Positions 9,021 to 17,690 of a stretch of DNA of 64,000 nt are shown piece after piece. Made by a program: the position numbers and the translations under genes. Source of the DNA: Paenibacillus mangrovi (GTDB lineage: Bacteria; Bacillota; Bacilli; Paenibacillales; Paenibacillaceae); assembly GCF_022898935.1 (NCBI RefSeq), contig NZ_JALIRP010000001.1, forward strand, positions 558,001 to 622,000, given 5' to 3'. A model generated the notes under the pieces. The model did not search any database, was not told the origin of the DNA, and was given only the letters and a program-made list of their open reading frames with translations. How positions within the stretch are numbered: the stretch's first letter is position 1; each line of letters begins with the position of its first letter.

Positions 9021-9769
9021 AAAAGAAGGTTTTGCTAGCTTGCATCGTATTATCGGTTATTAGTTTGCTTGCAATGACAGCGGCTTTTGCTGATCCCATT
9101 CCGAATATCGATATCAAGGTGGGCGATTCAGGAGGCAAACCAAGTACCAGCGCATTGTCCATTATACTCCTGATTACTGTCATCAGCATCGCGCCGGCTC
9201 TGCTGGTGCTGACGACAAGCTTCACCCGGATTGTGGTCGTTTTGGGTTTTGTGCGAACATCACTCGGAACTCAGCAAATGCCGCCTAATCAGGTGCTGGT
9301 AGGTTTGGCGCTGTTCCTGACGCTGTTTGTGATGACACCGACGTTTTCAGCGATGAACGATGTTGCCCTGCAGCCTTATCTGAAAGGTGAAATTACCCAG
9401 ACACAAGCGCTGGATAAAGCTGCTGATCCGATGAAAAAGTTCATGTTCTCGCAAACGAGAGAAAAAGATCTGCTGTTATTTATGAAGTACACCAAAACGG
9501 AAAAGCCAGAAACCTATAAGGACATTCCAATGTCCGTTATGGTGCCGGCGTTTGCAATCAGTGAATTGAAAACAGCGTTTCAAATGGGCTTCATGATATT
9601 CATACCATTTCTCATTATTGATATTGTCGTCGCCAGTACGCTGATGGCCATGGGGATGATGATGCTTCCTCCGGTCATGATTTCGCTGCCATTTAAAATT
9701 CTGCTGTTTGTGCTTGTGGACGGATGGTATCTGGTCGTCAAGTCACTGCTGATGAGTTTTAATACATGA
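9017..9769 (+). CDS. fliP: Flagellar type III export gate protein FliP
   Basis: 250 residues. A signal peptide (about residues 1-25, ending AAFA) is typical of FliP. Four membrane segments follow, with conserved blocks LVLTTSFTRIVVVLGFVRTS, LGTQQMPPNQVLVGLALFLT and the C-terminal GMMMLPPVMISLPFKILLFV. FliP forms the core of the FliPQR export gate. It overlaps fliO by ATGA and is followed by fliQ and fliR in the standard order. Confidence 0.96.
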   Translation: MKKKVLLACIVLSVISLLAMTAAFADPIPNIDIKVGDSGGKPSTSALSIILLITVISIAPALLVLTTSFTRIVVVLGFVRTSLGTQQMPPNQVLVGLALFLTLFVMTPTFSAMNDVALQPYLKGEITQTQALDKAADPMKKFMFSQTREKDLLLFMKYTKTEKPETYKDIPMSVMVPAFAISELKTAFQMGFMIFIPFLIIDIVVASTLMAMGMMMLPPVMISLPFKILLFVLVDGWYLVVKSLLMSFNT

Positions 9770-9797
9770 TGGATGAAAAAGGCGAAGGAGGCCGGTT

Positions 9798-10067
9798 ATG
9801 AATTCTGATTTTATTATCGGACTCGCGGGACAGGCGGTTTATACCGTTCTCAAGGTAAGCGCACCGATGCTGCTGCTCGGTTTGATCGTCGGTCTGATCG
9901 TGAGCATATTCCAGGCAACGACGCAGATTCAGGAACAGACGCTGGCGTTCATTCCGAAGATTGTGGCAGTTCTACTGGCTATCCTGCTGTTTGGTCCTTG
10001 GATTTTGACGACATTGGTGGATTTTACGTTTAACATTCTTGACAATCTATACAAATATATCGGATAG
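9798..10067 (+). CDS. fliQ: Flagellar export gate protein FliQ
   Basis: 89 residues, the normal FliQ length, with two membrane helices (about 13-38 and 50-75). The family pattern is VSAPMLLLGLIVGLIVSIFQ followed by ATTQIQEQTLAFIPKI. It packs around the FliP/FliR helix of the export gate. An AAGGAGG site precedes ATG 9798; fliR follows after 13 bases. Confidence 0.96.
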   Translation: MNSDFIIGLAGQAVYTVLKVSAPMLLLGLIVGLIVSIFQATTQIQEQTLAFIPKIVAVLLAILLFGPWILTTLVDFTFNILDNLYKYIG

Positions 10068-10080
10068 GCGGTAGCTTCCT

Positions 10081-10869
10081 ATGAACATGCTGCTTGATAG
10101 CCTGCCGGTATTTATGCTTATTTTTTGTCGAATTAGCTCTTTTTTTGTTGTAGCACCCGTGCTTTCTTCAAAAGGAGTTCCGAATACCTTTAAGATCGGC
10201 TTGTCTTTTATTCTGTCCATACTCGTGTATCTGACTTATGGGGTACACCAACAACTTCCGACTGATGCGACTTACATATTGCTGATTATCAGGGAAATCC
10301 TGATTGGGCTGCTGTTAGGTTTTGTGGCATTTATGCTGTTTATGGTCATTCAAACGGCCGGTGCGTTTATCGATATCCAGATTGGCTTTGGTATAGCGAA
10401 TGTCATTGATCCCATGACGGGGATGTCTTCGCCCGTACTGGGCAATTTCAAGTATATGTTCGCCGTGCTTCTGTTTCTCACGATGAACGGGCATCATTAC
10501 CTGATCGATGGCATTATTCGCAGTTATGACTGGGTACCTTTATCCAATGACTTTTTCACAAAACTGTATAACGGAAGCATCTCTGAATTTTTAATCAAAA
10601 CATTCGGCCAATCTTTTGTACTGGCCTTTCAAATGTCGGCACCCATTGTCACCGCGTTATTTCTGACCGATTTAGGCTTAGGCTTTCTGGCCCGTACGGC
10701 CCCGCAGTTTAACGTGTTTGTCATCGGGATGCCGCTTAAAGTGATAGTAGGCTTGGTTGTGCTGCTGCTCATCGTACCCAGTTTCTCATATATATTCGGA
10801 GATCTATTCAACATTATGTTCGAATCGATGCAGAATCTGCTGGGGATTATGGGGCACAAGCCGACGTAA
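10081..10869 (+). CDS. fliR: Flagellar export gate protein FliR
   Basis: 262 residues and about six membrane helices. Conserved parts include FMLIFCRISSFFVVAPVLSS, the REILIGLLLGFVAFM block, and IQIGFGIANVIDPMTGMSSP. FliR completes the FliP5-FliQ4-FliR1 gate and contacts FlhB. Length matches the family. The flhB start lies 22 bases downstream. Confidence 0.95.
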   Translation: MNMLLDSLPVFMLIFCRISSFFVVAPVLSSKGVPNTFKIGLSFILSILVYLTYGVHQQLPTDATYILLIIREILIGLLLGFVAFMLFMVIQTAGAFIDIQIGFGIANVIDPMTGMSSPVLGNFKYMFAVLLFLTMNGHHYLIDGIIRSYDWVPLSNDFFTKLYNGSISEFLIKTFGQSFVLAFQMSAPIVTALFLTDLGLGFLARTAPQFNVFVIGMPLKVIVGLVVLLLIVPSFSYIFGDLFNIMFESMQNLLGIMGHKPT

Positions 10870-10891
10870 GCGGGATGGAGGAGCGACAGGA

Positions 10892-11980
10892 GTGTCCTAC
10901 AGGTATCCACTGGATTTGCAGTTGTTTGCCGGCGAGAAAACAGAAAAAGCGACACCCAAGAAGCGGCAGGATACCCGTAAAAAGGGCCAGGTCGCCAAAA
11001 GCCAGGAACTGTCCGGTGCTGTTGTGCTGCTTGCCTCCTTTCTAAGTTTACTTATGTTTGGCGGGTTTATCAAAAAACATTTGGTGGGGCTGTTCAAGGA
11101 TGTCTTCGTCAACCGTCTGAATACCGATGTGTCGATCGGTAATGTGATGAGTATGACGATGCATTATGTCATCCAGATTCTTATTCTGCTCGCACCCCTG
11201 TTTGTGACGACGGTTGTTGTGGCATTAGTCGCCAATGTGGCGCAGGTGGGATTCATGCTTACGGGTGAGACCCTGAAGCCTAAATTCAGCAAGCTGAATC
11301 CAATCAAAGGCTTTAAAAATATCTTTTCGGTACGATCACTAGTCGAATTTTTGAAATCTATATTTAAAATTACGATTATCGGGCTGCTGGTCTATCAGAC
11401 CTTGTCAGGCGCCTTGCCGGAGATTGGCAAGCTTTCGGAGATGAACATTGAGAAAACCTTTCATTTCGTGGCCAGCATGACAATGAATCTGGGTCTGAAA
11501 ATAGGAGCTGCCCTGTTTGCCATGGCTATACTGGACTTTTTATATCAGCGGTATGAATTTGAGAAAAGTATACGGATGTCCAAGCAGGATATCAAAGATG
11601 AGTACAAAAAAATGGAGGGTGATCCGCTGATCAAAGGCAAGATCAGGGAGCGCCAGCGCAGAATGGCTATGCAGCGCATGATGCAGGAAGTGCCAAAAGC
11701 GGATGTCGTCATTACCAACCCGACTCACTTCGCAGTGGCGCTGAGGTATGACGGTTCGCAAATGGAAGCCCCGCAGATTGTAGCCAAGGGACAGGATTTT
11801 GTAGCTCTGCGCATCAAGGAAATCGCCAAAGAAAACGGCGTCATTACAATGGAAAACAGACCTCTCGCCCGCGCCCTGTTTCAAAGAGGGGAGATTGGAG
11901 ATTCCATTCCCGCCGACTTGTTCCAGGCCGTGGCTGAAGTTTTGGCATATGTATACAAATTAAAAGGCAAGGTTAAATAA
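10892..11980 (+). CDS. flhB: Flagellar export switch protein FlhB
   Basis: 362 residues starting at GTG 10892, preceded by ATGGAGGA (10874-10881). The frame is open further upstream inside fliR, but the family N-terminus LQLFAGEKTEKATPKKRQD fixes the start. Four membrane helices are followed by a cytoplasmic domain with the autocleavage motif NPTH (N276-H279), as in VVITNPTHFAVALRYD. Self-cleavage between N and P lets FlhB respond to FliK and change substrate class. All key residues are present. Confidence 0.95.
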   Translation: MSYRYPLDLQLFAGEKTEKATPKKRQDTRKKGQVAKSQELSGAVVLLASFLSLLMFGGFIKKHLVGLFKDVFVNRLNTDVSIGNVMSMTMHYVIQILILLAPLFVTTVVVALVANVAQVGFMLTGETLKPKFSKLNPIKGFKNIFSVRSLVEFLKSIFKITIIGLLVYQTLSGALPEIGKLSEMNIEKTFHFVASMTMNLGLKIGAALFAMAILDFLYQRYEFEKSIRMSKQDIKDEYKKMEGDPLIKGKIRERQRRMAMQRMMQEVPKADVVITNPTHFAVALRYDGSQMEAPQIVAKGQDFVALRIKEIAKENGVITMENRPLARALFQRGEIGDSIPADLFQAVAEVLAYVYKLKGKVK

Positions 11981-12006
11981 ATCAGGGATCGGAGGCAGTG
12001 AAGCCA

Positions 12007-14040
12007 TTGAAAATGAAAGAGATTACGGTATTACTAGGTGTCATCGGCATCGTTCTCATGATGATTCTTCCGATCCCGACATGGCTTTTGGACATATTGC
12101 TTGTCATAAACATCTCGCTCGCTCTATTAATTCTGCTTGTGGCCATGAATACGAAGGAAGCATTGCAATTTTCGATTTTTCCATCATTACTCTTAATCAC
12201 TACCTTGTTTAGACTTGCGTTAAACATCTCCACAACCAAATTGATTCTGTCTGAAGGTTTTGCTGGAACTGTGGTATCCACCTTCGGTAGCTGGATTGCA
12301 AATGGGCAGATCGCCGTCGGGTTTATCGTATTCCTGATTTTGGTGGTCGTTCAGTTTATCGTCATTACCAAGGGCTCTGAACGGGTTGCAGAAGTGGCGG
12401 CCCGTTTTACCCTCGACGCGATGCCAGGTAAACAGATGAGTATCGACGCCGATTTGAACGCCGGTCTGATTAACGAGCAGCAGGCTCGTGAGCGCCGTAG
12501 AAAAGTAGAACGCGAAGCCGACTATTATGGAGCCATGGATGGTGCCACGAAATTTGTCAAAGGCGATGCCATTGCCAGCATTATTATTTTGATCATCAAC
12601 CTGATCGGCGGATTTATTATCGGGATGTCCATTCACGGTATGAGCTTTACTGACGCTTTGTCGACTTACTCGGTACTGACGATCGGCGACGGACTCGTAA
12701 GCCAGATACCCGCACTGCTGATTTCCACGGCATCCGGTTTGATCGTGACCCGTTCTTCTTCGGAAGGCAATTTGGCCAGTGATTTGACAGAACAGCTGAT
12801 GTCTTATCCGAAGCTTCTGTATATCGTTGGCGGAACCATTGCACTGCTTGGATTTTTTACGCCGATCCACATCATTACAACAATGCCGCTTGCGTTTATC
12901 CTGTTGTATACGGCATACAAAATGCAGAAGAATATGGAACGCAAGCAGATCGAAGTAGAGCAGCAGGAAGAAGAACAGCAGATCGAAGAAGTCCGAAGTC
13001 CGGAAAGTGTTATCAATCTGCTGCAGGTTGACCCGATTGAATTTGAGTTCGGCTATGGACTCATTCCGCTGGCGGATGTTCAGCAAGGCGGCGACCTGCT
13101 GGACCGGATCATCATGATACGCAGACAATGCGCACTTGAACTAGGACTTGTTGTACCGGTCATCCGAATTCGCGACAATATTCAACTAAAACCGAATGAA
13201 TATGTCATAAAAATTAAAGGGAATAACGTCGGCGGCGGTGAATTATTACTTAATCACTACCTAGCAATGAGTCCTGGGTATGATGACGAAAGCGTTTCTG
13301 GGATTGAAACACTAGAACCGGCGTTTGGTCTTCCGGCACTATGGATTGATGAAGCAACCAAGGAGAGAGCTGAGCTCTCGGGTTATACGGTTGTGGATCC
13401 GCCATCTGTGGTGGCCACGCATCTAACTGAGCTTATTAAGAAACACGCTCATGAGCTGATTGGGCGTCAGGAAACCAAAACGCTGGTCGACAATTTGCGG
13501 GAGAGTTATCCAGTGCTTGTCGACGAACTGATTCCAAGCGTTCTTGCGATCGGCGACGTACAGAAGGTACTTGCTAAGCTTCTGCGTGAGAAAATATCGA
13601 TCCGGGATCTTGTTACGATTTTTGAAACGTTGGCTGACTACGGTCAGTATACCAAGGATCCGGACGTACTGACGGAATATGTGAGACAAGCTCTTTCCAG
13701 ACAGATCACCCAGCAGTTCTCCCAGGAAGGAGAAACGCTGAAGGTGATTACGGTAGGACCAACGCTGGAGAAGAAAATCGCTGAAAGTGTGCAGCAATCG
13801 GATCAGGGAAGCTATTTGGCAATGGATCCGATGTCCACCCAGACGGTTTTTCAAAAGCTCAGCGAGCAGGTGAACCGTTTACTGCAGTCCGGGCAGCAGC
13901 CGATTTTGCTGACTTCACCCACAATTCGCATGTATTTGCGTCAAGTCATTGAGCGGACGATGCAGGATATTCCGGTACTTTCCTACAGTGAACTGGAACC
14001 TAATGTAGAAATTCAAAGTGTCGGAGTGGTGAATTTATGA
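12007..14040 (+). CDS. flhA: Flagellar export apparatus protein FlhA
   Basis: 677 residues if translation starts at TTG 12007, 11 bases after GGAGG (11991-11995). The in-frame GTG 11998 is only 2 bases from that site, so it is less likely; the start is uncertain by three codons. Seven to eight membrane helices make up the first half. The FHIPEP-family block is RFTLDAMPGKQMSIDADLNA, then RRRKVEREADYYGAMDGATK. The cytoplasmic domain binds export chaperone-substrate complexes. The stop overlaps the flhF start (ATGA), linking export to the GTPase gene. Confidence 0.95.
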   Translation: MKMKEITVLLGVIGIVLMMILPIPTWLLDILLVINISLALLILLVAMNTKEALQFSIFPSLLLITTLFRLALNISTTKLILSEGFAGTVVSTFGSWIANGQIAVGFIVFLILVVVQFIVITKGSERVAEVAARFTLDAMPGKQMSIDADLNAGLINEQQARERRRKVEREADYYGAMDGATKFVKGDAIASIIILIINLIGGFIIGMSIHGMSFTDALSTYSVLTIGDGLVSQIPALLISTASGLIVTRSSSEGNLASDLTEQLMSYPKLLYIVGGTIALLGFFTPIHIITTMPLAFILLYTAYKMQKNMERKQIEVEQQEEEQQIEEVRSPESVINLLQVDPIEFEFGYGLIPLADVQQGGDLLDRIIMIRRQCALELGLVVPVIRIRDNIQLKPNEYVIKIKGNNVGGGELLLNHYLAMSPGYDDESVSGIETLEPAFGLPALWIDEATKERAELSGYTVVDPPSVVATHLTELIKKHAHELIGRQETKTLVDNLRESYPVLVDELIPSVLAIGDVQKVLAKLLREKISIRDLVTIFETLADYGQYTKDPDVLTEYVRQALSRQITQQFSQEGETLKVITVGPTLEKKIAESVQQSDQGSYLAMDPMSTQTVFQKLSEQVNRLLQSGQQPILLTSPTIRMYLRQVIERTMQDIPVLSYSELEPNVEIQSVGVVNL

Positions 14041-15431
14041 GAGTAAAGCGATATCTGGTCGATACGATGCCTGAAGCGATGCTCCAGATCCGCAAAGACC
14101 TTGGCAGCAATGCCGTCATACTCAGCACGAAGGAGACCAAAATTGGCGGTTTTCTCGGCATGTTCAGACAGAAGAAAATTGAAGTGGTCGCGGCTGTGGA
14201 AAATGAAGAGCAGACCAAGCAAAGTAAACCGCAGTCTGCTCCAGTCCGTACGCCCATGGCCGTACCGCAAAGGGCTGTGCCTCAGGCCTACAAGAAAACG
14301 GCTGAATTAACCTCCGTAGCAGCCTCGGAGCAGGCTGCTGCGGCTTCTGTCGAGTCTCCACTGAAAATGGATGTGGCAGCGGAAATGACTGAGACAAAGG
14401 AAGGCTTGTATCCAAAAAACTTCGAAGATATTTTGGCAGCCCGGGAGGCTGAAGAAGAGCAGACTCAGGAAGCAGCAAATGAACTTTTTTTAGCGAAAAC
14501 TCGTGAAGCTTCTCTACGATATGAAAGTGAGAAAAACCTAACGAGATCTTCCACAGAAGATAAGCTTCTGGAGGAGCTGCGCGAAATGAAGGCATGGATG
14601 GCAAAAATCTCGCGTCAGTCGGCTGTGCAGCAGACTCTTCCCGAAGTGCTCCAGAAGCTCCAAGATCGGCTGCTGCTACAGGACATTGAAACAGACATCA
14701 TTCAGGAATGGATCGGAGCTGCTTTTGAGTATTGGGAAGAAAACGGCAGAGCGGCCGATGAGGCTGAAATGGAAGCTTTCATTCTCGGCCAGATCAAATC
14801 ATTCCTTTCAAACCGTTTCGGCGGAGGCATTGCAGGCGATACCAAGATCGTATATGTTGCAGGCCCAACAGGCGTAGGCAAGACGACAACAATTGCCAAA
14901 ATGGCGGCCGAGCAGCTGTTCAAATATCACCGGAAAGTAGGCTTTGTCACATCTGATACCTACCGGATTTCTGCGGTGGAGCAGCTCAGAACATACGCTT
15001 CGATACTGAACGTGCCGCTTGAAGTTGTTCAATCCCCAGGTGACATGCAGCGTGCTCTTCAGCGCCTGAACTACTGTGATCTTATTTTGATGGATACCGC
15101 GGGCCGCAACTACCGCAATGAGCTTCTTGTATCTGAGCTTCAGAGCTTGTTTTCCCCGGATGAGAAGAGTGAGACCTATCTGGTGCTCAGTCTTACGTCC
15201 AAAACGAGGGATATGAAGCAAATTACGGAGCATTTCAGCAAGTATGGTCTGAACAAAGTCATTTTCACCAAGCTGGACGAGACAGGAAGCTACGGTTCCA
15301 TCATCAATCTGATCCAGGAGTACCCATTACTCCTCTCATATATGACCAACGGTCAAAATGTACCCGATGATTTGATGTTACCGGGAGACCAAACACTTGG
15401 CAGCTTGCTGCTGGGAGAAGAAGGAATATGA
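14037..15431 (+). CDS. flhF: Flagellar placement GTPase FlhF (SRP-type)
   Basis: 464 residues. The N-terminal B domain (about 1-235) is poorly conserved and rich in A, E and Q. The NG domain follows, with P-loop GPTGVGKTT (residues 276-284), TSDTYRISAVEQLRTYA, LILMDTAGRN and specificity motif TKLDETGSYGS. FlhF is a signal-recognition-particle family GTPase that marks the site of basal-body assembly; its GTP-bound dimer is switched off by FlhG. It overlaps both flhA and flhG by ATGA, so production of the pair is probably matched. Confidence 0.95.
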   Translation: MRVKRYLVDTMPEAMLQIRKDLGSNAVILSTKETKIGGFLGMFRQKKIEVVAAVENEEQTKQSKPQSAPVRTPMAVPQRAVPQAYKKTAELTSVAASEQAAAASVESPLKMDVAAEMTETKEGLYPKNFEDILAAREAEEEQTQEAANELFLAKTREASLRYESEKNLTRSSTEDKLLEELREMKAWMAKISRQSAVQQTLPEVLQKLQDRLLLQDIETDIIQEWIGAAFEYWEENGRAADEAEMEAFILGQIKSFLSNRFGGGIAGDTKIVYVAGPTGVGKTTTIAKMAAEQLFKYHRKVGFVTSDTYRISAVEQLRTYASILNVPLEVVQSPGDMQRALQRLNYCDLILMDTAGRNYRNELLVSELQSLFSPDEKSETYLVLSLTSKTRDMKQITEHFSKYGLNKVIFTKLDETGSYGSIINLIQEYPLLLSYMTNGQNVPDDLMLPGDQTLGSLLLGEEGI

Positions 15432-16327
15432 CAGACCAGGCACAGACATTAAGAGATTTAGTTATGAAGCGTGAACATGAGCGTGCCAAACAAACATCAG
15501 GAACCAGCAAACAGAGAACCACAAAGTTTATTACGGTGACAAGCGGAAAAGGAGGCGTGGGTAAGTCCAATTTTACGTTAAACTTTGCCTTTACACTGCA
15601 GTCTTTGGGTAAACGGGTACTGGTTTTTGATGCCGATATCGGCATGGCGAACATTGATGTATTGATGGGGGTTTCGGCCAAATATAATCTGTACCATCTG
15701 CTGCGGCGTGAGAAACGTATCGATGAAATTATCGAACGGGGTCCTGGCTTTCTGTCTTTTATCGCAGGGGGATCCGGGATGTCCGATTTGTTTTCTCTGT
15801 CTCAGAGTGATCTGGACTACTTCTCGGAACAAATTGAGAGTGTTGCAGACGAAATGGATTATATTATTTTTGACACCGGAGCAGGATTGTCCAAGGCGAA
15901 TTATAACTTTATCCATTCAGCGGACGAGTGTCTGGTCGTAACCACACCTGAGCCAACGTCAATCACTGACGCGTATGCTCTGATTAAAGTGGTAAGCTCG
16001 CAGGATGAAAGAACTTCCTTCAAGCTTATCGTCAACCGTGCAAGCGGTGAAAAAGAAGCTGTACATACAGCGGACAAAATTATGATGGCGGCGAAGAGGT
16101 TTCTAAACGTTGACATCTCTTTGCTTGGATACATCAGCGAAGACCACCATGTCGTGGAGGCAGTCAAAAAGCAAGTTCCTTTTTCAACGGCTTTTCCGAA
16201 TTGTGTTGCGGCGCGTGATATACAGCGAATCGCTCATCGTTACATGACTGTGCCGGCTTCCCCGGAACCAGGTGCCTTGACGGGAATCAAAGGATTTATG
16301 CAAAAGTGGCTTCGTCGAACAAAATGA
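15428..16327 (+). CDS. flhG: Flagellar number regulator FlhG (YlxH), MinD/ParA-type ATPase
   Basis: 299 residues. The N-terminus MTDQAQTLRDLV contains the DQAxxLR activator helix that stimulates FlhF GTPase activity. The deviant Walker A is KGGVGKS (41-47), with LVFDADIGMANIDVLMG as the switch region and YIIFDTGAGLS as Walker B. A C-terminal amphipathic stretch (FMQKWLRR) may serve as the MinD-like membrane-targeting helix. FlhG restricts flagellar number and promotes C-ring assembly. It overlaps flhF by ATGA. Confidence 0.94.
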   Translation: MTDQAQTLRDLVMKREHERAKQTSGTSKQRTTKFITVTSGKGGVGKSNFTLNFAFTLQSLGKRVLVFDADIGMANIDVLMGVSAKYNLYHLLRREKRIDEIIERGPGFLSFIAGGSGMSDLFSLSQSDLDYFSEQIESVADEMDYIIFDTGAGLSKANYNFIHSADECLVVTTPEPTSITDAYALIKVVSSQDERTSFKLIVNRASGEKEAVHTADKIMMAAKRFLNVDISLLGYISEDHHVVEAVKKQVPFSTAFPNCVAARDIQRIAHRYMTVPASPEPGALTGIKGFMQKWLRRTK

Positions 16328-16361
16328 TTCTTCTGTAATAGGGAGCAGGGGTGGAAATGGC

Positions 16362-17657
16362 ATGACGCCATATAAAGTCGTAGTAGTAGATGACTCGGCA
16401 TTTATGCGGAAGATTTTTTCGGACTTGATCGAAAAGGACCCCGCATTTCAGGTCATAGACACAGCCGAGAACGGAAGGGAAGCGGTTGAGAAAATAACGA
16501 GGCTGCAGCCTGATGTAGTGACAATGGATGTAGAAATGCCTGAAATGAATGGTCTAGAAGCTTTAAAACGGATCATGGCTGAACATCCTCTTCCGGTGAT
16601 TATGCTCTCAGGGATCAACGAGGAGGGAATGAAGGAAACCATTATCGCTTTGGAATCCGGAGCTTTTGATTTTATCCGCAAACCATCGCTTACGTATTCC
16701 CAGCATATTGATCAGGTTGGGGACACGCTGCTAGAACAGCTGAAAGCGGCAATGGGCGCTCGTGAGCGAAGAGCCGCGTTCCGGGCGGAGGAAGAGAAGA
16801 GGAAGCAGCTTAAGGCAGAGTCCTTGGAGCCACTTCAGAGTTCTTTTACCGTATCCAAAGTGAGCATGGTAAAGGCGGAGCCAGCTAAACGTCAGACCGC
16901 TTCTCCTAAAAAAACAGAACCTGTTAAGAAGCAGGAGAGCCGGAGCCAGCCAAAGAAGGAAAAAGCCGCTTCGATGCTGTTCAAGCCTCAGCGAGAAACG
17001 GCAGCTACACAGGAGATTTCCTTGCCACCACCCGCTTTACCGCAAATACCTGTGGTAGCCGTGAATGAACACCTCGAGTCCTATAATCACATTGTTGCGA
17101 TCGGCTGTTCAACAGGAGGCCCGAGGGCTTTGAAGGCTGTACTCGAAAAGATTCCGGCGGATTTGCCGGCTCCGGTGGTGATCGTGCAGCATATGCCGCC
17201 TAACTTCACGAAATCGTTGGCTCAGCGGTTAAATTCCTTCAGCCCTCTGGAAGTGACGGAGGCAGAGCATGGAGTGGTACTGAAAGCCGGCTGTGCCTAT
17301 ATCGCTCCTGGCGGCAGACACATGAGGGTCGCCCAGGGCTCCGCTGGCCGCTATTCACTGATTCTTTCAGATGATGAGCCGCAAAACGGCCACAAACCGT
17401 CAGTGGATGTCCTGTTTGAATCGCTGCTGCCGCTGACGCTACTAAAGCGCCATGCCGTGCTCATGACGGGAATGGGCAGCGATGGTGCACGTATGATGAA
17501 GCGCCTGTATGATGCGGGTGTATGCAGTACGTTTGCCGAGAGCGAAGAAACCTGCATTGTATACGGGATGCCTCGCTCGGCGGTTGAGCTGAATTGTGTA
17601 AGCCATGTTTTACCACTTCAAGAAATCGCAGCCGGTGTGATCCATGCTGTGAAGTAA
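16362..17657 (+). CDS. cheB: Chemotaxis protein-glutamate methylesterase/deamidase CheB
   Basis: 431 residues, longer than the usual about 350. Receiver domain: D10/D11, phosphosite D56 in VTMDVEMPEMNG, K107. Methylesterase domain: catalytic Ser250 in AIGCSTGGPRALK, His277 in VQHMPPNF and the Asp motif MTGMGSDGARMM. Between them (about 125-235) is an extended K/E/P/Q-rich linker with repeated KKTEPVKKQES-like stretches, which accounts for the extra length. CheB removes methyl groups from receptors for adaptation. A GGGGTGG site 7 bases upstream supports ATG 16362. No cheR is in this window. Confidence 0.94.
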   Translation: MTPYKVVVVDDSAFMRKIFSDLIEKDPAFQVIDTAENGREAVEKITRLQPDVVTMDVEMPEMNGLEALKRIMAEHPLPVIMLSGINEEGMKETIIALESGAFDFIRKPSLTYSQHIDQVGDTLLEQLKAAMGARERRAAFRAEEEKRKQLKAESLEPLQSSFTVSKVSMVKAEPAKRQTASPKKTEPVKKQESRSQPKKEKAASMLFKPQRETAATQEISLPPPALPQIPVVAVNEHLESYNHIVAIGCSTGGPRALKAVLEKIPADLPAPVVIVQHMPPNFTKSLAQRLNSFSPLEVTEAEHGVVLKAGCAYIAPGGRHMRVAQGSAGRYSLILSDDEPQNGHKPSVDVLFESLLPLTLLKRHAVLMTGMGSDGARMMKRLYDAGVCSTFAESEETCIVYGMPRSAVELNCVSHVLPLQEIAAGVIHAVK

Positions 17658-17690
17658 CGGAAAGTGAACTCATAAAGGAGGTGTCTCACA

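Noticed and set aside
12220..13128. 302-codon open frame on the - strand
   Set aside because: It lies wholly inside flhA, is rich in Q, H and N without a recognisable domain, and has no ribosome site; an antisense shadow.
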